NCBI GenBank assembly: GCA_025506515.1
Contig: CM046451.1
Location: 37,153,595 to 37,217,594 of the forward strand
DNA length: 64,000 nt
Source: Flaveria trinervia
Lineage: Eukaryota; Streptophyta; Magnoliopsida; Asterales; Asteraceae
Reading direction: 5' to 3'
The translations under genes were made by a program, and so were the position numbers. A model generated the notes under the pieces. That model saw only the letters and a program-made list of their open reading frames with translations, had not been told where the DNA came from and ran no database searches. Positions 45,000-56,375 of the stretch are shown here, in pieces. Within the stretch, counting starts at the first letter, position 1; each line of letters starts with the position of its first letter.

Positions 45000-47511
45000 T
45001 CCGATGCATTGTAGTTATATATATTTTTTATTTTCCTTATTTATGTTATTCTGTTTAAATTAAATTCATGTTATTTAGCTGTCTGTTAAAATCCTAAAAT
45101 AATTAAATCCAGTATGATTTTAGTATTTTAGGGGGAGAGTAGGTCAGCTAGTAATATTATAAAAAACGAGGGAGAAGGAGTGGATAGCTGATATATGGTA
45201 GATACTATCTGTGATACCGATTCAAACCTTTTGGAAAATGATAGTACACAGGAACAAATCAAAAGGGACTTTAAAATTTAATTAGAAAAGATGCAAAATT
45301 CAAAATATAAGTCTGTGTAGTCTAAGCAATATAAAAGGGAAGATGATAGAAAAACTGGTAACTGCTAGGTAACACAAAGAAAGTAGACCTAGAGGCTGGT
45401 AGACCATAAATGATATGTCGGTAGATTCAACACAATAGATGATTAGACCTGACTGGTGATCTCAAGATCAAACTAAGCTCTTCAACTGACTGTGGGCTGC
45501 CATCTTATCACTGGTTAACACAATCAACAATATTCCAATAAGGGGTAATGAGCATTTAAACGCCACAAATGTGTGCGAATGACCATAAATAGAGCAAAGC
45601 ATGAAAAAAATGAAAGACAAATGCTATCAAGCTAATGACATATGTTGTTGGTGCATTCTGTGCAAAAGAAAATTTAGCTGCTCTAACAAGAAGACAGGTT
45701 GTGTGTCTCTCTGCTGTGCGATGGCACTGACCTGAGGATAAGCATAACTTAGATATTCTAGAATTCATTGTTGTTTGCCGCCTCTCTGCTGTGCGATGGC
45801 ACTGACCTGAGGATTGGCTTCTCTTTAAAAGCTCTAAGAATAGTCTCTTCTAGTAAAACTACCCGTAGACCACTCAAAAGCTCCAGAGGAATGTTGATTA
45901 CCATATAAGTGTGGAATCCAAAATGTTAGTTGAAATAATTAAACCTAAAACTATCACCAGTTTGTGTCTAAAGTCTGTGTATGGATTTAAGAGGACAAAT
46001 ATACCGACAATCATTGTGGCTGCAATTCTTGAAAGTTCAAATCAATGTGGGAATCTAATAGTACCAGTGTGATATCCAAATTTGCTAATGACTCTGAACG
46101 AAAACCAAGAATTGAGCATCAAAAGGTTTTGATAACAAGTCCCAAATGATTTGACTTGCCTGTATGATTCCAAAATTGAATTGGTGCAGGTGTGGTCAAA
46201 CTAAATTGAAGCTGCCTATTCTGGAACCAAATCCAGTAGATGTCTATCTTAGGATTTATCTCTCACAAAAATTCAAAAACAAGTTTAATTTTGTATTTAG
46301 TTTAAATTTCTAGTTAGTTAGCCATTTTAGTTTGCTTGTTCATCGGACTATATCATGAAAATCAGTATGGGATTAACTCACCTAAAAGGGTCACGTCTGA
46401 GGTGACTAAATTGTTTAAAAGGATCACGTCTGAGGTGATCAAATAGTTTTCAAGTTAAAATGATCATGTCTGATATGATCAATGCTCATAATGTTAATTT
46501 CAACAGGTAAAAAGGGTTTAAGTGCTAAATGTTCATAAGTGTAACCCATTCGCACGACTGGACATGAAATTGAGTCATTCACCCGAATGGCTTATCAGAA
46601 TGATCCATTCGACCAAATGAAAGGGTGCGAATGAGTCAGTCGACCGACTGAGACTCAGTCGGTTAACTGAGGGTGCGAATGAAAGGGCACAAATGAGTCA
46701 GTCGACCGACTGAGACTCAGTCAGCCAACTGAATGCGACTGACTGGGCCAATCGCACGACTGAGCCTCAGTCGCCCGAATGAACTGAGCGAATGAGGCCA
46801 ATCGGCCGATTGAACTCAGCTTCAGTATTAAAGGGCCATAGTCGATCGCATTCCACTCATCACCCTCAATCGCTCCTAAATCGCACCAAGTATCGTTACT
46901 CTACCGAAATTCATCTAGACCTTGTTTTTACATCTCTGTTGATCTTCTGACGTGGGTTGACGATTATACAGGTATATTGCAGTGAAATCTTACCGAAATC
47001 AGAAGACATTGAATCCAAATTTGTGATATTCGAGTGAAACAAGAACCGGACTGAAAATGCCCTAATAACCAACATAAACTAAGCAAAATGTTAAAATTAA
47101 GTTTAATAGGTTATTAGTGACAAGATGGCGAGTCTAATGGACCATTAAACCATGTTAAATTACTTGATTTGGTCAAGATTCGAACCACAGGCGACTGAAC
47201 AGTGGGACAAGCGACTGGTCGTCCGGATGAACTCCAATCGCACGATTGAATCTTGCGATTGGGTCAATCGGCCGAATGCACTATGTGAATGAACTCAGTC
47301 GGCCGACTGAACCAATCGCAGACTCAGCCAACAGATTGAACTCAGTCGCATCTCATTCACCGAATGAGCTCAGTCGCATGAAAGGACAACCGACTGACTT
47401 CAGTCGCATGATTCATCGCACGAATGAATCAGATTGAATTTAAACTATACACCTTGAACTGAATTTTGAATGTATGACTTCTAATGGTTCTGTGTCTTGT
47501 GTTTTAGGTGA
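45000..47511 (+). other. B linker after RNase H, with several repeat types
   Basis: About 2.5 kb without a credible gene. It holds a second purine tract (TTTTAGGGGGAGAGTAGG, about 45118-45143); a direct repeat of about 30 bases (CTCTCTGCTGTGCGATGGCA and following) at about 45711 and 45782; three copies of a ~37-base unit around GATCACGTCTGAGGTGATCAA at about 46380-46500; and two arrays of CAGTCG/CATTCG-type repeats at about 46545-46860 and 47190-47440. The second array lies just before the env-position ORF. Confidence 0.65.
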
Positions 47512-48246
47512 ATGGCTGATGGATGGTCCATCAATCCAAAGCACAATATATGTGCTCATTTGGTTGCTCAGAGCCACGAGATCGCCCAACTCCAAGAGCA
47601 CAGGGTCACATCTACTAAGAGGATTGAGGAGTTGGAGGAGGCTAAGAAGACCTTCAATGTAAAGCTTAAGGGATCTAAAGACGAGCCACTAAAGATTAAA
47701 GAGGGAGACGCAGATGATAAGGATGATGATTAGGATGATGATGATGAGACTAAGGATGATAAGGGGACTGAGGATGAGAGGACAGAGGACAGGAATGAGG
47801 ATGATGATGAAGAAGGAGGGGATGTAGCTACATCTGCCTCTATTGAAGGTCAGGATAGGAGATCGAAGAGAAACAAGACAAACAAGCTTCCTCCTCTACG
47901 CACGATGTCAAGAATCTCACTCAGGGAAATGCCACAGGACTTCACTCCACACTTTAAGTGGTGGTACTACGATTGGAGGATAGGAGAAGCGGTCATAGTC
48001 CTAAACAAAGAGGGCCAAATGGATACTATCAGGGTATTTGACCCAATGTGGCTTACCAACTTGTCACCTAAAGATGTTTACACTCTATACAAGTGGCCAC
48101 TGTTCTATGATACGCAGGATATAGTACAAGCTCTCCAGTTCCAGAATGTCGTAAGACACTGTTTTGCATTTGAGATTCATGCAGGAGTCACAAAAGAGGA
48201 TAAGTACAAGAAGTATGAGGAGGTAATGAAGAAAACAAGACATTAG
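47512..48246 (+). pseudogene. B env-position ORF (short, function unknown)
   Basis: ATG 47512 (MADGWSINPKHN) opens 73 codons to TAG 47731, then the frame changes and 47905-48246 is open to the end. The N-terminal part is helical (HEIAQLQEH, RIEELEEAKKTF), followed by an extremely Asp/Glu-rich low-complexity region (about 47690-47830) and a globular end with several Trp and Tyr (FKWWYYDWRIGEA, FDPMWLTNLSP). It is much shorter than the same-position ORF in A or C and shows no clear similarity to them by eye. No membrane segment is seen. Confidence 0.6.
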
Positions 48247-48258
48247 AGAGATCTAGGT

Positions 48259-48271
48259 CCAAGGGGGAGTT
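48259..48271 (+). other. Polypurine tract of B
   Basis: CCAAGGGGGAGTT directly before the 3' LTR. Confidence 0.87.
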
Positions 48272-49004
48272 TGTTGATACATGTATGTCCCTAGATCATG
48301 ATATGAATGTAATAGATCTTCTTTGTCTGATTCTGATGAAATGTTTGGAATGATTAACAAAATGATATTGATTGTTTGTTATTTATAATGTTTAATATTT
48401 CATTAATGAGTCGATGTTGAATTGGTTAATTAGGTTTTTGGTTGTTTGAATTGTTACACATAATGTTATATTAATTAATACATTCAAACTTAACAAAATG
48501 AAGTTCTCATGCGAATGGCCCATACGAATGGACCATACGCATAAATAACTTCATACGAATGACTCAATCGCACGACTGAACCAGGAGACTGGATCAGTCG
48601 TATGATTGTAACATAAGATTGGCTCAGTCGCCCGACTGAACACTCAGTCATGCGGATGATCAATCGCATGGTTCAATCACACGACTGAACCATACTAATG
48701 GTTCAGTCGCACGAATGAACAAGACTAACCTATAAATACAACCCAGTTCGTGGAAAAATGGGAGCTTTCATTCTATTTCGACTCCAGACGTACCCTAGCC
48801 GTCCAGAAGCCTCCAAGTTGATACTCCAAGTTCATAGAACGCTGTAGATCGATTCCTAATCGATTCTTAATGTTTGATTCAATACTTTATTGATTCTACG
48901 TGCGTTCTCACTGATTGGATCGCCAATCAAATAGGATTCCGCATTATTTGGTTTGGTTTACATGTTAATCATTCGGTATTTCGTTCAAATACCAGGTCCT
49001 AACA
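48272..49004 (+). repeat. 3' LTR of B
   Basis: 733 bases, TGTTGATAC to CCTAACA, followed by GGTAC. The CAGTCG array is at about 48560-48720 and TATAAATA at 48731-48738. Confidence 0.95.
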
Positions 49005-49009
49005 GGTAC

Positions 49010-49660
49010 TTGACCAGATGGTAGCGAACATAGGTTCCAAACCTTCCGTCTCTTGAATAGAAGCAGCCCCTTTTGCATCGATTCAAGCCAGCTGCTATCT
49101 TTCAAGGCATCTTCCACCTTCTTGGGTTCCATCTTGGATAAAAAGCACGAGTACAAGCAGACATTCCCATGATGAGTCTGCCCTCTTGTTCTCACACCTT
49201 CAGAGACATCCCCTATGATGTTCTCAGTTGGATGAGTGTTATAAATCCTAAGACGAGGAATCACTTCCAGTTGTAGAGATAGATCAAGGTTGGACACATT
49301 CTGCTCAGGAACTTGAACACTTTGTCCACCTATTGTTTCATAAGTAGTGGAAGCTTGATTTTATTGCAGCTCTTGAAGAACTTGTAAGAGGTCTGGTAGC
49401 TCAAACCGTTGATCAGCATTAGCAGCAGCATCAACATCATTTTGAGCACCTGATCCAACTGAAACATTCTCATAAGATGGTTTAGAATAGTTTGGAGACA
49501 ACTCTAAATCAAAAATATGATCTTGTCCATTCCCCCTAACACAAGGAGTGTGCTCATTAACAACTATATTGGATGACTCCTCCAATTTTTGATTCTTAAT
49601 GTTGTATACCCTATAAGCTTTAGAGCTAGAAGAGTATCCAACAAAGATAGCATCATCCAA
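49010..49660 (-). pseudogene. E integrase-RT linker and RT start
   Basis: On the - strand the end of integrase (YVGYSSSSKAYRVYN region, 49660-49600) leads into an acidic spacer, then PRLRIYNTHPTENIIGDVS (about 49260-49205), the usual region before copia RT, and WNLCSLPSGQVP at 49050-49010. Insertion B falls exactly inside the next codons, which resume at 25008. Confidence 0.8.
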
Positions 49661-50850
49661 CTTTTCAGCAAATTTTGCCGAATTGTCCTTTGTGTTAAGT
49701 ATGGTACACCTGCTGCCAAAGAACCTAAGAAAGCCAATGAACGGTGAGCACTTGTTCCATAGCTCATAAGGGGTTTTTCATGTGTCTTAACTACAAGAAC
49801 TCTGTTCTGCACATAGCATGTAGTGATGACTGCCTCTGCCCAGAATGTTAGAGGTAGTTTTGAATCAACTAACATAGTTCGAGCAACCTCAATATGTGTC
49901 CTATTCCTCCTCTTAGCAACACTGTTTTGTTGAGGAGTTCTGGAAGCACTATATTGTCTGGCAATCCCTTTTGAGTTACAGAATGAGTCAAGAAATAAGT
50001 TTTTAAACTTAGTCCCTTGATCACTTCTAATTATTTTAACCTTTTGATCAATTTGATTTTCTATTTTAAGGACAAAAGATTTTAATGTTGAAGCAGTTTC
50101 ATCTTTAGTTCTTAAAAAGAATACCCATGTAAATCTTGTAAAATCATCAACTATCACAAGGCAGTATGATTTCCTTCCAATGCTCATTATTATTGTGGGA
50201 CCAAAATGATCCATGTGCAGTAAGTGTAATGGAGTAGTGATGGAGTTAACACTTTTGGATTTGTGAGATGCTCTGCGTTGCTTCCCTTTCAGGCATGCAA
50301 CATAGTTATCTTTGTAGAAAAATTCCTTTTCAGGCAAACCATGTACCAAGTTATTTTTAGCCAATTTATTCATTATCTTAAAATTTACTTGAAACATACG
50401 TTTATGCCAAAGTGTTGACTCATCATTATCTGCTTTGGAAAGAAAGCATGATACTTCTCCTATTAGGGAAGCATTGTTCATATCAAGCTTGTACATATCC
50501 CCTTTCCTGGGAGATCTAAGAAGCACCAATTCCAGAGGAATTGTCATCCCTGGTTTGAGGATAATGCACTCATGTTCTGTGAAAAGCATTTGGTGCTTTT
50601 GATCACAAAACTGAGAAACATTTAATAGATTGTGTTCAAGTTGTTTGACAAAGTGAACTTTGTCAATTATTAACTTCCTATTGGATATACTCCCTCTGCC
50701 AGAAATATATCCTCCAGTCTCACCTCCAAATTGGACAGGACCTCCATCATACTGTTGAAATTGTCGAAGGAGAAATTTGTTCCCTGTCATGTGCATGGAG
50801 CATCCACTATCCACAATCCAAATATGTTATTCTTGTCATATGGATGTCCT
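49661..50850 (-). pseudogene. E protease and integrase
   Basis: On the - strand an open frame of 416 codons (50814-49564) spans protease and integrase. Protease has DSGCSMHMTG at its start (DSG intact). In integrase the zinc domain is damaged (LWHKRMFQVNF has Gln for His; NYVACLKG has Tyr for Cys). Core: MDHFGP and RSDQGTKF keep both Asp, but NSVAKRRN has Lys where the catalytic Glu belongs. A frame shift at about 49790 changes the end of the protein. It looks intact by length yet is inactive by residue. Confidence 0.88.
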
Positions 50851-53515
50851 GGACACAAGATGAGATTGTTCGTTTTGATTAGAGACCCAAGCCTTATTGG
50901 TTTTGGGTTCTTCCAATGATAGTGACATAACTAAACCAAAAGTTAAGCATGGAGGTTCAATGGATGTCTTTGAAGAAGAGGTTGGGCTGCAGCATCTTCC
51001 TTGATCTTCCAATCCATCCTTTGGTTGATCATAGAGGATGAGCTTGTTGAAGCTTTTGCAGCATGGCATTCTTCTGAAGCTTCTTTCTTTTCGGAAGGAG
51101 CCTTCACCACCTTTTCTTCCGAAGCAGTCTTCTTCTAGGATGGTTTCAAGGGAGCTTTCTTGTTCTTCCGAATTTTAATAGCTTTTGCTTCCGAAGCCAT
51201 TTTCCCTTTGGAAGAAGAGTTTTCTTTTGAAAGCAACGTTGCTTCGGAAACTAGCTTTCCCTTTTTCACCACTTCAACCGTTTGATAAGGTCCAAATATG
51301 AAACCTTCCCTAACTCCTTCTTTTCTAACATTATTTGCATAATGTGTGCTAGCAGGGTTGTAATAACAATCTTTAGCCATGTGGTTTTGCAGGCCACACA
51401 TTATGCATGCGATGTTAGTCTTTTGGGAATGTGAGGATTGCTGTTTCTTGTGCTTTTTCTCTTCACCAACACATTTCCCTTCAACTTCTGATCCTTTAGT
51501 AGGACAGGAATGCTGGTACTACACTCCTTTCCTGAATCAGAAGTACATATCACCTGCAATCCAACAGAGATAAAAACACCCTTTTGCTTTGGGTCAATCA
51601 TCAACTTAGACTCAACGACTTTCTTAGCAGTTCTTCTAGCAGCTTTAGCTCTGCTTCTTCTGGGTTTGGTGGTTAGGGTTTGATCTTCATTGGGAGAGAT
51701 AAGTTGATTTACCTGTTTCTTCCCTATGGTGGCCACTATTATTGCCTCATTCTTCAACTCTAGTGAAGATGGGTCAGTAGTTGGGACCTCTTGCTCTTCA
51801 GTACCACTCTAGGTTGTCTGATATACTCATAAGAGGTGGTGGAGCAATTTAATTCGTCCCCAACCCTCCTTTGTTATGATAACAAATTTTGGAGTAGGAG
51901 GATGATGCAATAATAGCTTGGAAGTTCTGCTTAGAAATAACATACTTCCTGGCTTGAGCCTCAGCAATGACAAGCTGGGCTTGAGCCTCAGACAATTTGG
52001 ATATTAAATCCTTTATTTGAGTCTTGTAATTGGTGTGTTCATGTTTTAATAAAGACATAGTTTTCTCTGACTCTTCAATTTTCTTTTAGTAGTCAGATTC
52101 AACCCTTCTAAAATTAGATTTCTGAACATTTAAAGACTCAATATCATATTTAATTTCCATATTGTAGTCCTGATATAATTAAACTTAGCTATACAGGCAG
52201 GAGTACATAGATGTTCATATACCTGGTTATCATCTGTTCCGGCCATAAAAGCTTGAGCAGGAGTCACATCCTGTACCATAAAGCTCCAGTCAACTTCTTG
52301 AGCCATTACAACTATTTCAGTTGACTTTCCAGTGGGCTTTGATGTGGAGGGATGTGTGGAGGCCTGTGGGGTTCCCAGATTTGTCTTGGAGCCTTGCATT
52401 CCCTTGCAAAGCGACTAAGTTGATTACAGTTGTAACATTTGGCCTTGGATTTGTCAAACCCAAACTTGCTAGTAGTTGGGTTTTGAGGGAATTGTCTTCC
52501 AGTTCTCTTAAAGAAATTCTTCGCTCTGTGGGTTAAAAGTGCCATCTGTTGGACAATGTCCAAATACTCTACATCGTCTGGACTGAAACACTCTAGATCA
52601 TCAAAACAATATTGAAAATCACCAGAGTGTCTACTTCCTGAGACAAAGGCACAACTGTCCTGAAAGGAACTGTGCTGAGCCTGTTGAGACCTTGGAGTCT
52701 TAAGGAAAGTGATGTATGGTCAAGAAGAGTAGGATGGCTGCTGGTGGTAAGTCAGGTAGTGCTAAGGTTGTGGGGGTACTGAGCCTTCAGCAACCATTAA
52801 CGTGTTGCTAGTAGGTATCATCAAATGACAGAAGACTCAGAGGTCTGCTTGTTTGGTGGCCCTTCTTACTCTCCATCTCTAAACGGTATCATCAACGATG
52901 CCAGAGTTCAGTCATAGTAAGAGTGTTCAAGTATTCTGTCCTCTTGATAGAGATATAGTAGAATGTCCACTCATTTGTAAGGGCACTCATGAACTTTCTT
53001 GTGAGATATCTAAGTTGAGGAGTGATCTTCATAGACTGAAGAGAAGAGATAAGATCCATGTACCTGAAATACTATTGGCTGAGGGTCTTTCCAGCAATAT
53101 AAGTGAAGTTCTCGAACTGCTGCTTTAGTGAGTCCTTCTTGGAGTCGTTGGAGCTTGAATACATCTGAGCAAGTGTATCAAACAATTCTTTGCCACTCTT
53201 ACAATGCTCAAACCCCACCTTGATAGACTTGGGTATTGCAGTCATAAGAATGGTCATAGCATTGTTGTCGATGTCCATCTTCTTTCGGTCCTCGTCAGAA
53301 TAATCTTCAATAGTTTTTTCTATCATGGCAACGTTTCCACGAGGTGCTACCACCTTGGGTTTATACGGGCTGTTGACAATGGAGTTCCACATTTTGCTAT
53401 CTTGGTTACTGATGAAGCCTTCCATTCTTCTACTCCAAGACTTGAAGTTTTCAGGAGTAATGATGGGAGCTTTGGTCATAGTTCCCATCTCTACTTCGGA
53501 TTTGTTAAGGGCCAT
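50851..53515 (-). pseudogene. E gag and its long C-terminal extension
   Basis: On the - strand ATG 53515 (MALNKSEVEM) opens 147 clean codons: FKSWSRRMEGFI, DYSDEDRKKMDID, QQFENFTYIAGKTLSQ. Frame errors and stops follow (53070-52570). The first zinc knuckle (about 52445-52404) reads CYNCNQLSRFAREC, His lost. DWSF at about 52290 and QAFMAG at about 52250 match A (DWSFW, QALMAD). A helical part lies at 52058-51849, a basic linker at 51757-51401, and the second zinc knuckle CIMCGLQNHMAKDC, intact, at about 51405-51364. The linker 51250-51070 carries TTCCGAAG repeats, and the end motif is NKAWVSNQN at about 50900. Close homologue of A gag. Confidence 0.85.
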
Positions 53516-53590
53516 TTTGAGTGAGTTGTAGGGAGGAGTGGAAAACAGGTTGATTTGGATGGTAAGATCTCACAATCAAGAGCCTAAAAA

Positions 53591-53602
53591 GCTCTGATAC
53601 CA
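53591..53602 (-). other. Primer-binding site of E
   Basis: GCTCTGATACCA on the + strand, the complement of TGGTATCAGAGC, just inside the 5' LTR. Confidence 0.92.
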
Positions 53603-53604
53603 AT

Positions 53605-54461
53605 TTCAGGATCGATTAATGTAACTTAACACTTTGTTTTTTCTCTCAAACTCACTTGAACTACACTCGGATGAAGGCAGAGTCTGTAAGAGTTGATCAC
53701 AATATAATAAGTAGTAAAGAACACAAGAAGTAATATTCAAGGTACTTGTATATATTGCTTCTCAACTCAAATGTTACAAGACTCTTACAAGCATATTGTT
53801 ATGAGTTACAATGAGAAACTATATATAAAACTACCTACAGCCGGATATACTTTGATACCAGCTGGGATCCTATAACTAAAGCAAATACTACAAAGCCATA
53901 GTTTAAGGTATCTCAGATAAAGTCTTATCTGAGATATGGTAGTCAGGACATGTCCCTGACTTACCTTTTGTCACCAACTAAAGTTGGTAACTTGTACTAT
54001 CATAAAAGGTGAACAGTGGAATAAAGTATGGTCAACTACATGGCACTTTGAGAAAGCCTCATGCAGTATCAGAGGTCTGCAGTGGAGTGTCAGAGGCCAT
54101 ACTTATGTCCACTGGTTCATAGCGGTGTCTTCCGAAGGTTAAATGGCTTCGGAAGAACAAGTACTTCCGAATCCACTTATTCGGAAGAGGCTATTTCTTT
54201 TGAGGCTTGAGGACTTCTTTTTTTCTTCATACTTTAAAAGTAGTCTTCTGATTTATTCTTCTTGGACTTGATCTTTGGAAATAAGTTCTTTGACTTCGAA
54301 AGTAGAGTTTGTCTTCGGAAGCTGATCTTTCACTTTCTCTTCGGAAGAAATCTACTACCTTCGGAAGTTCCACACTTGAATTCGGAAGCCTTTGTAAGTA
54401 GCACCAAAATTTGTCTAAGTGATTTGGTTTTGGTTGCACCAACCTTCTTATTGATCCAACA
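53605..54461 (-). repeat. 5' LTR of E
   Basis: 857 bases. On the - strand it starts TGTTGGATC at 54461 and ends GATCCTGAA. TTCCGAAG repeats cluster at about 54125-54390. A TATA-like TTTTATATATAG is at about 53819-53830 on the - strand. The outer flank is G coding sequence. Confidence 0.92.
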
Positions 54462-54679
54462 TTATGTCTTGCATCAAGGCCCGAAAGTGCTTAAGTAAGA
54501 ACTATGTAGCTTTCATGGCTTATGTAGTTAACACAAAAGCCAAGGTTAAAGAACTGAAGGATATTCCTATCGTGTTAGATTTTCCCAAGGTGTTTCCCAA
54601 GGTTCTTAGTAGGTTATCTCCTGTACGAGAAGTTGAGTTCAAAATCAACTTGATCCCTAGTGCAAACCCTATAGCTAAG
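54462..54679 (+). pseudogene. G protease-RT linker
   Basis: The frame reads IMSCIKARKCLSKNY, KELKDIPIVLDFPKVFPKVL and VREVEFKINLIPSANPIAK, the usual stretch from protease to the start of RT in plant gypsy elements. It continues the piece that ended at 2175 on the other side of E. It stops at 54680, where a TGTAACACC LTR begins; the RT core is not found on the far side. Confidence 0.85.
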
Positions 54680-55319
54680 TGTAACACCTCGAAATTTCTG
54701 CTTAAACGAAAGGAAAAGAAAAGTAAATAGAAAGAATAGAAATTGTGCCCAAGTAGAGGGGGATAAAGTGTACAAAGTACAAATCTTAATATTTTAAGAT
54801 ATTAAAGGGCATGGTCGCCCTATCAAGCAGAATGCTGCCTGATCTCGAAAGAAGAAGAAGAGAGAGAGAGAGCTTGGTTCTAGAGAGAGAAAGAGGAAGA
54901 AGAAGCTAAAAAAGGTAAGTCTTCTCTTGTTTGAGCTCGGTTTCAGTTGAGTATTGAGTTCTTGACCGAAGTTCCGGTTGTTTAGAGTTTACTTTCGGGA
55001 TTCAAAGAGATTAAGTGAAGGTGGGACTCGAACGGGAAGAGTGCTGCTCAAAAGCTGCTAAAGGTGAGTTTCTAGAACCCCTCTTTTATGGATTTTCAAC
55101 TGATTTGGGGCTATTATGCATACTAAGTAAACATTTTTAAAGAAACCGGGGACTTACAGTTTTATGTCAGAATGTTGTATGATTGTATGCATGTTATAGT
55201 GATGATTATGGGTTAGAGATGATGTTTAGCATGCTTAGATGGCCTTAGTATCTTAGATCTATTTTTGTGTATGCTTAGAATGAGAATCGGGTGAAATGGG
55301 TAGCATAGAAAAGATTTTA

Positions 55320-55800
55320 GAATGTCTGATGAACATGAACAGTGGTTCATGTGCCCAAACAGTTGTCCATGCATCCAACATGAGAGACCAGATGCCTAAG
55401 TGTTGGCCATGCGCCCAAGAGTGGTCATGCGCCTAAATAGTGGCCCATGCGCCCATCATGTTGGCCCATGCGTCTAAGTGTTGGCCATGCCCCAAGGGTG
55501 GGTTATGCGCCTAAATAGTGCCCATGCGCCCAAGTGAAGAAAAGGCGAAGTGTGGACCAGGCGCCTAAATAGCGCCCATGCGTCTCAGAGATTGAAACGG
55601 CTAAGTATTGGCCATACGCCTAGACAGTCCCCATGCGCCCAAGAGATTGAAACGGCTAAGTGTTGGCCATGCGCCTAAGCAGTGCCCATGCGCCCAAGTG
55701 CTTGAAACGGCTAAGTGATAGGTGATGCGCCTGAAAAGGGCAGAAACGCCCAAACAGTGCCCATGCCCCCAGACTATTTTATACTTAGAATTTTTATGCT
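55320..55800 (+). repeat. Degenerate CATGCGCC(C/T)AA repeat array
   Basis: The motif CATGCGCCCAAGTG/CATGCGCCTAAATAGTG recurs about fifteen to twenty times with spacing of roughly 15-40 bases. The same motif, inverted (GGCGCATG), forms an array at 61260-61628. It appears to be a private repeat of this gypsy LTR family. Confidence 0.7.
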
Positions 55801-56209
55801 CATGCGCCTACTTTGGACTTGAGGTTTTCTAAGTGGATTTTAAGGGGTAATATGGAGAGATAAGCCTAGTTATGATGTGATGGCTTACGTTGATATGTGT
55901 TATGTATGTATGATGTGCCTTTATTGGTGATGGTGTATGTTTATGTTTATGTGAGTTCCTTATTATGTACGTATGTCTTCCCTTGGCTTTGCGTTGAACG
56001 TTAATAAATGTAATGAAAGTATTATGTAACGTAAAGTGGAAGATAATGAAAAGAGGAACGTAATGAATGAATAAAGAGAGAAGTAAGGAAAGGCTTGGAA
56101 GCATTATTTACAAAGGTGCACGGCTCTAAATGCCTTAAGCTCTACCGCGTGAGGTTCAGCAAATCCTAAAGTATGCACGCAAGGGTTCCAGTCTTTGTGA
56201 CTGACCTTC

Positions 56210-56360
56210 AGAGGTGTTACCCACGACGGTAGGGGTGTTGTTACCCATTTCTATGGGGGTGTTACCCACGACGGTGGGGGTGTTGTTAACCATTTCTATG
56301 GGGGTGTTACCCACGACGGTGGGGGTGTTACCCACGACGGTGGGGGTGTTGTCTATTTTG
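56210..56360 (+). repeat. Minisatellite GGGTGTTACCCACGACGGTGG
   Basis: About four copies of a unit GGTGTTACCCACGACGGTGGG alternate with two copies of a variant, GGTGTTGTTACCCATTTCTATG, giving a higher-order pattern. The - strand ORF across it (Asn-Thr-Pro repeats) is a by-product. Confidence 0.8.
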
Positions 56361-56375
56361 GTTCGGTTCATGTGA

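Larger units (their letters stand above)
25014..49004 (+). mobile_element. Ty1/copia element B (SIRE-like), complete, hosts C
   Basis: LTRs 25014-25737 and 48272-49004, with target duplication GGTAC at 25009-25013 and 49005-49009. It lies head-on in the RT region of E. Removing B restores E's coding text across the junction. B's RNase H is interrupted by element C; without C, B is about 11.5 kb. LTR identity is about 95-96 percent by eye. A solo LTR of this family is at 5655-6381. Confidence 0.95.
2181..54461 (-). mobile_element. Ty1/copia element E (SIRE-like), host of A and B
   Basis: Read on the - strand the order is 5' LTR (54461-53605), primer-binding site, gag (53515-50870), protease-integrase (50840-49361), RT, [B], RT-RNase H (25008-23609), linker, env-position ORF (22963-20484), [A], the same ORF (8068-7385), [G-family LTR], its end (4168-3322), polypurine tract and 3' LTR (3159-2289). 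Frames rejoin across both insertions once one target duplication is removed, which shows this is one element. Beyond the 3' LTR there is a second primer-binding site and gag start (2286-2181). Without its guests E is about 12 kb. Confidence 0.85.
54680..56375 (+). repeat. Gypsy LTR part (family H) inserted in G
   Basis: It starts TGTAACACCTCG at 54680 after CTAAG. It contains AG-rich stretches (54840-54915), the CATGCGCC repeat region, AT-rich text and a block around 56120-56160 (CACGGCTCTAAATG, GTGAGGTTCAGC) that is similar, inverted, to about 60910-60970. No LTR 3' end or primer-binding site is seen before the copia tail begins near 56375, so it is truncated. Confidence 0.55.

Noticed and set aside
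56156..56371. - strand ORF of Asn-Thr-Pro repeats
   Set aside because: By-product of the minisatellite, no start context and no homologue recognised.
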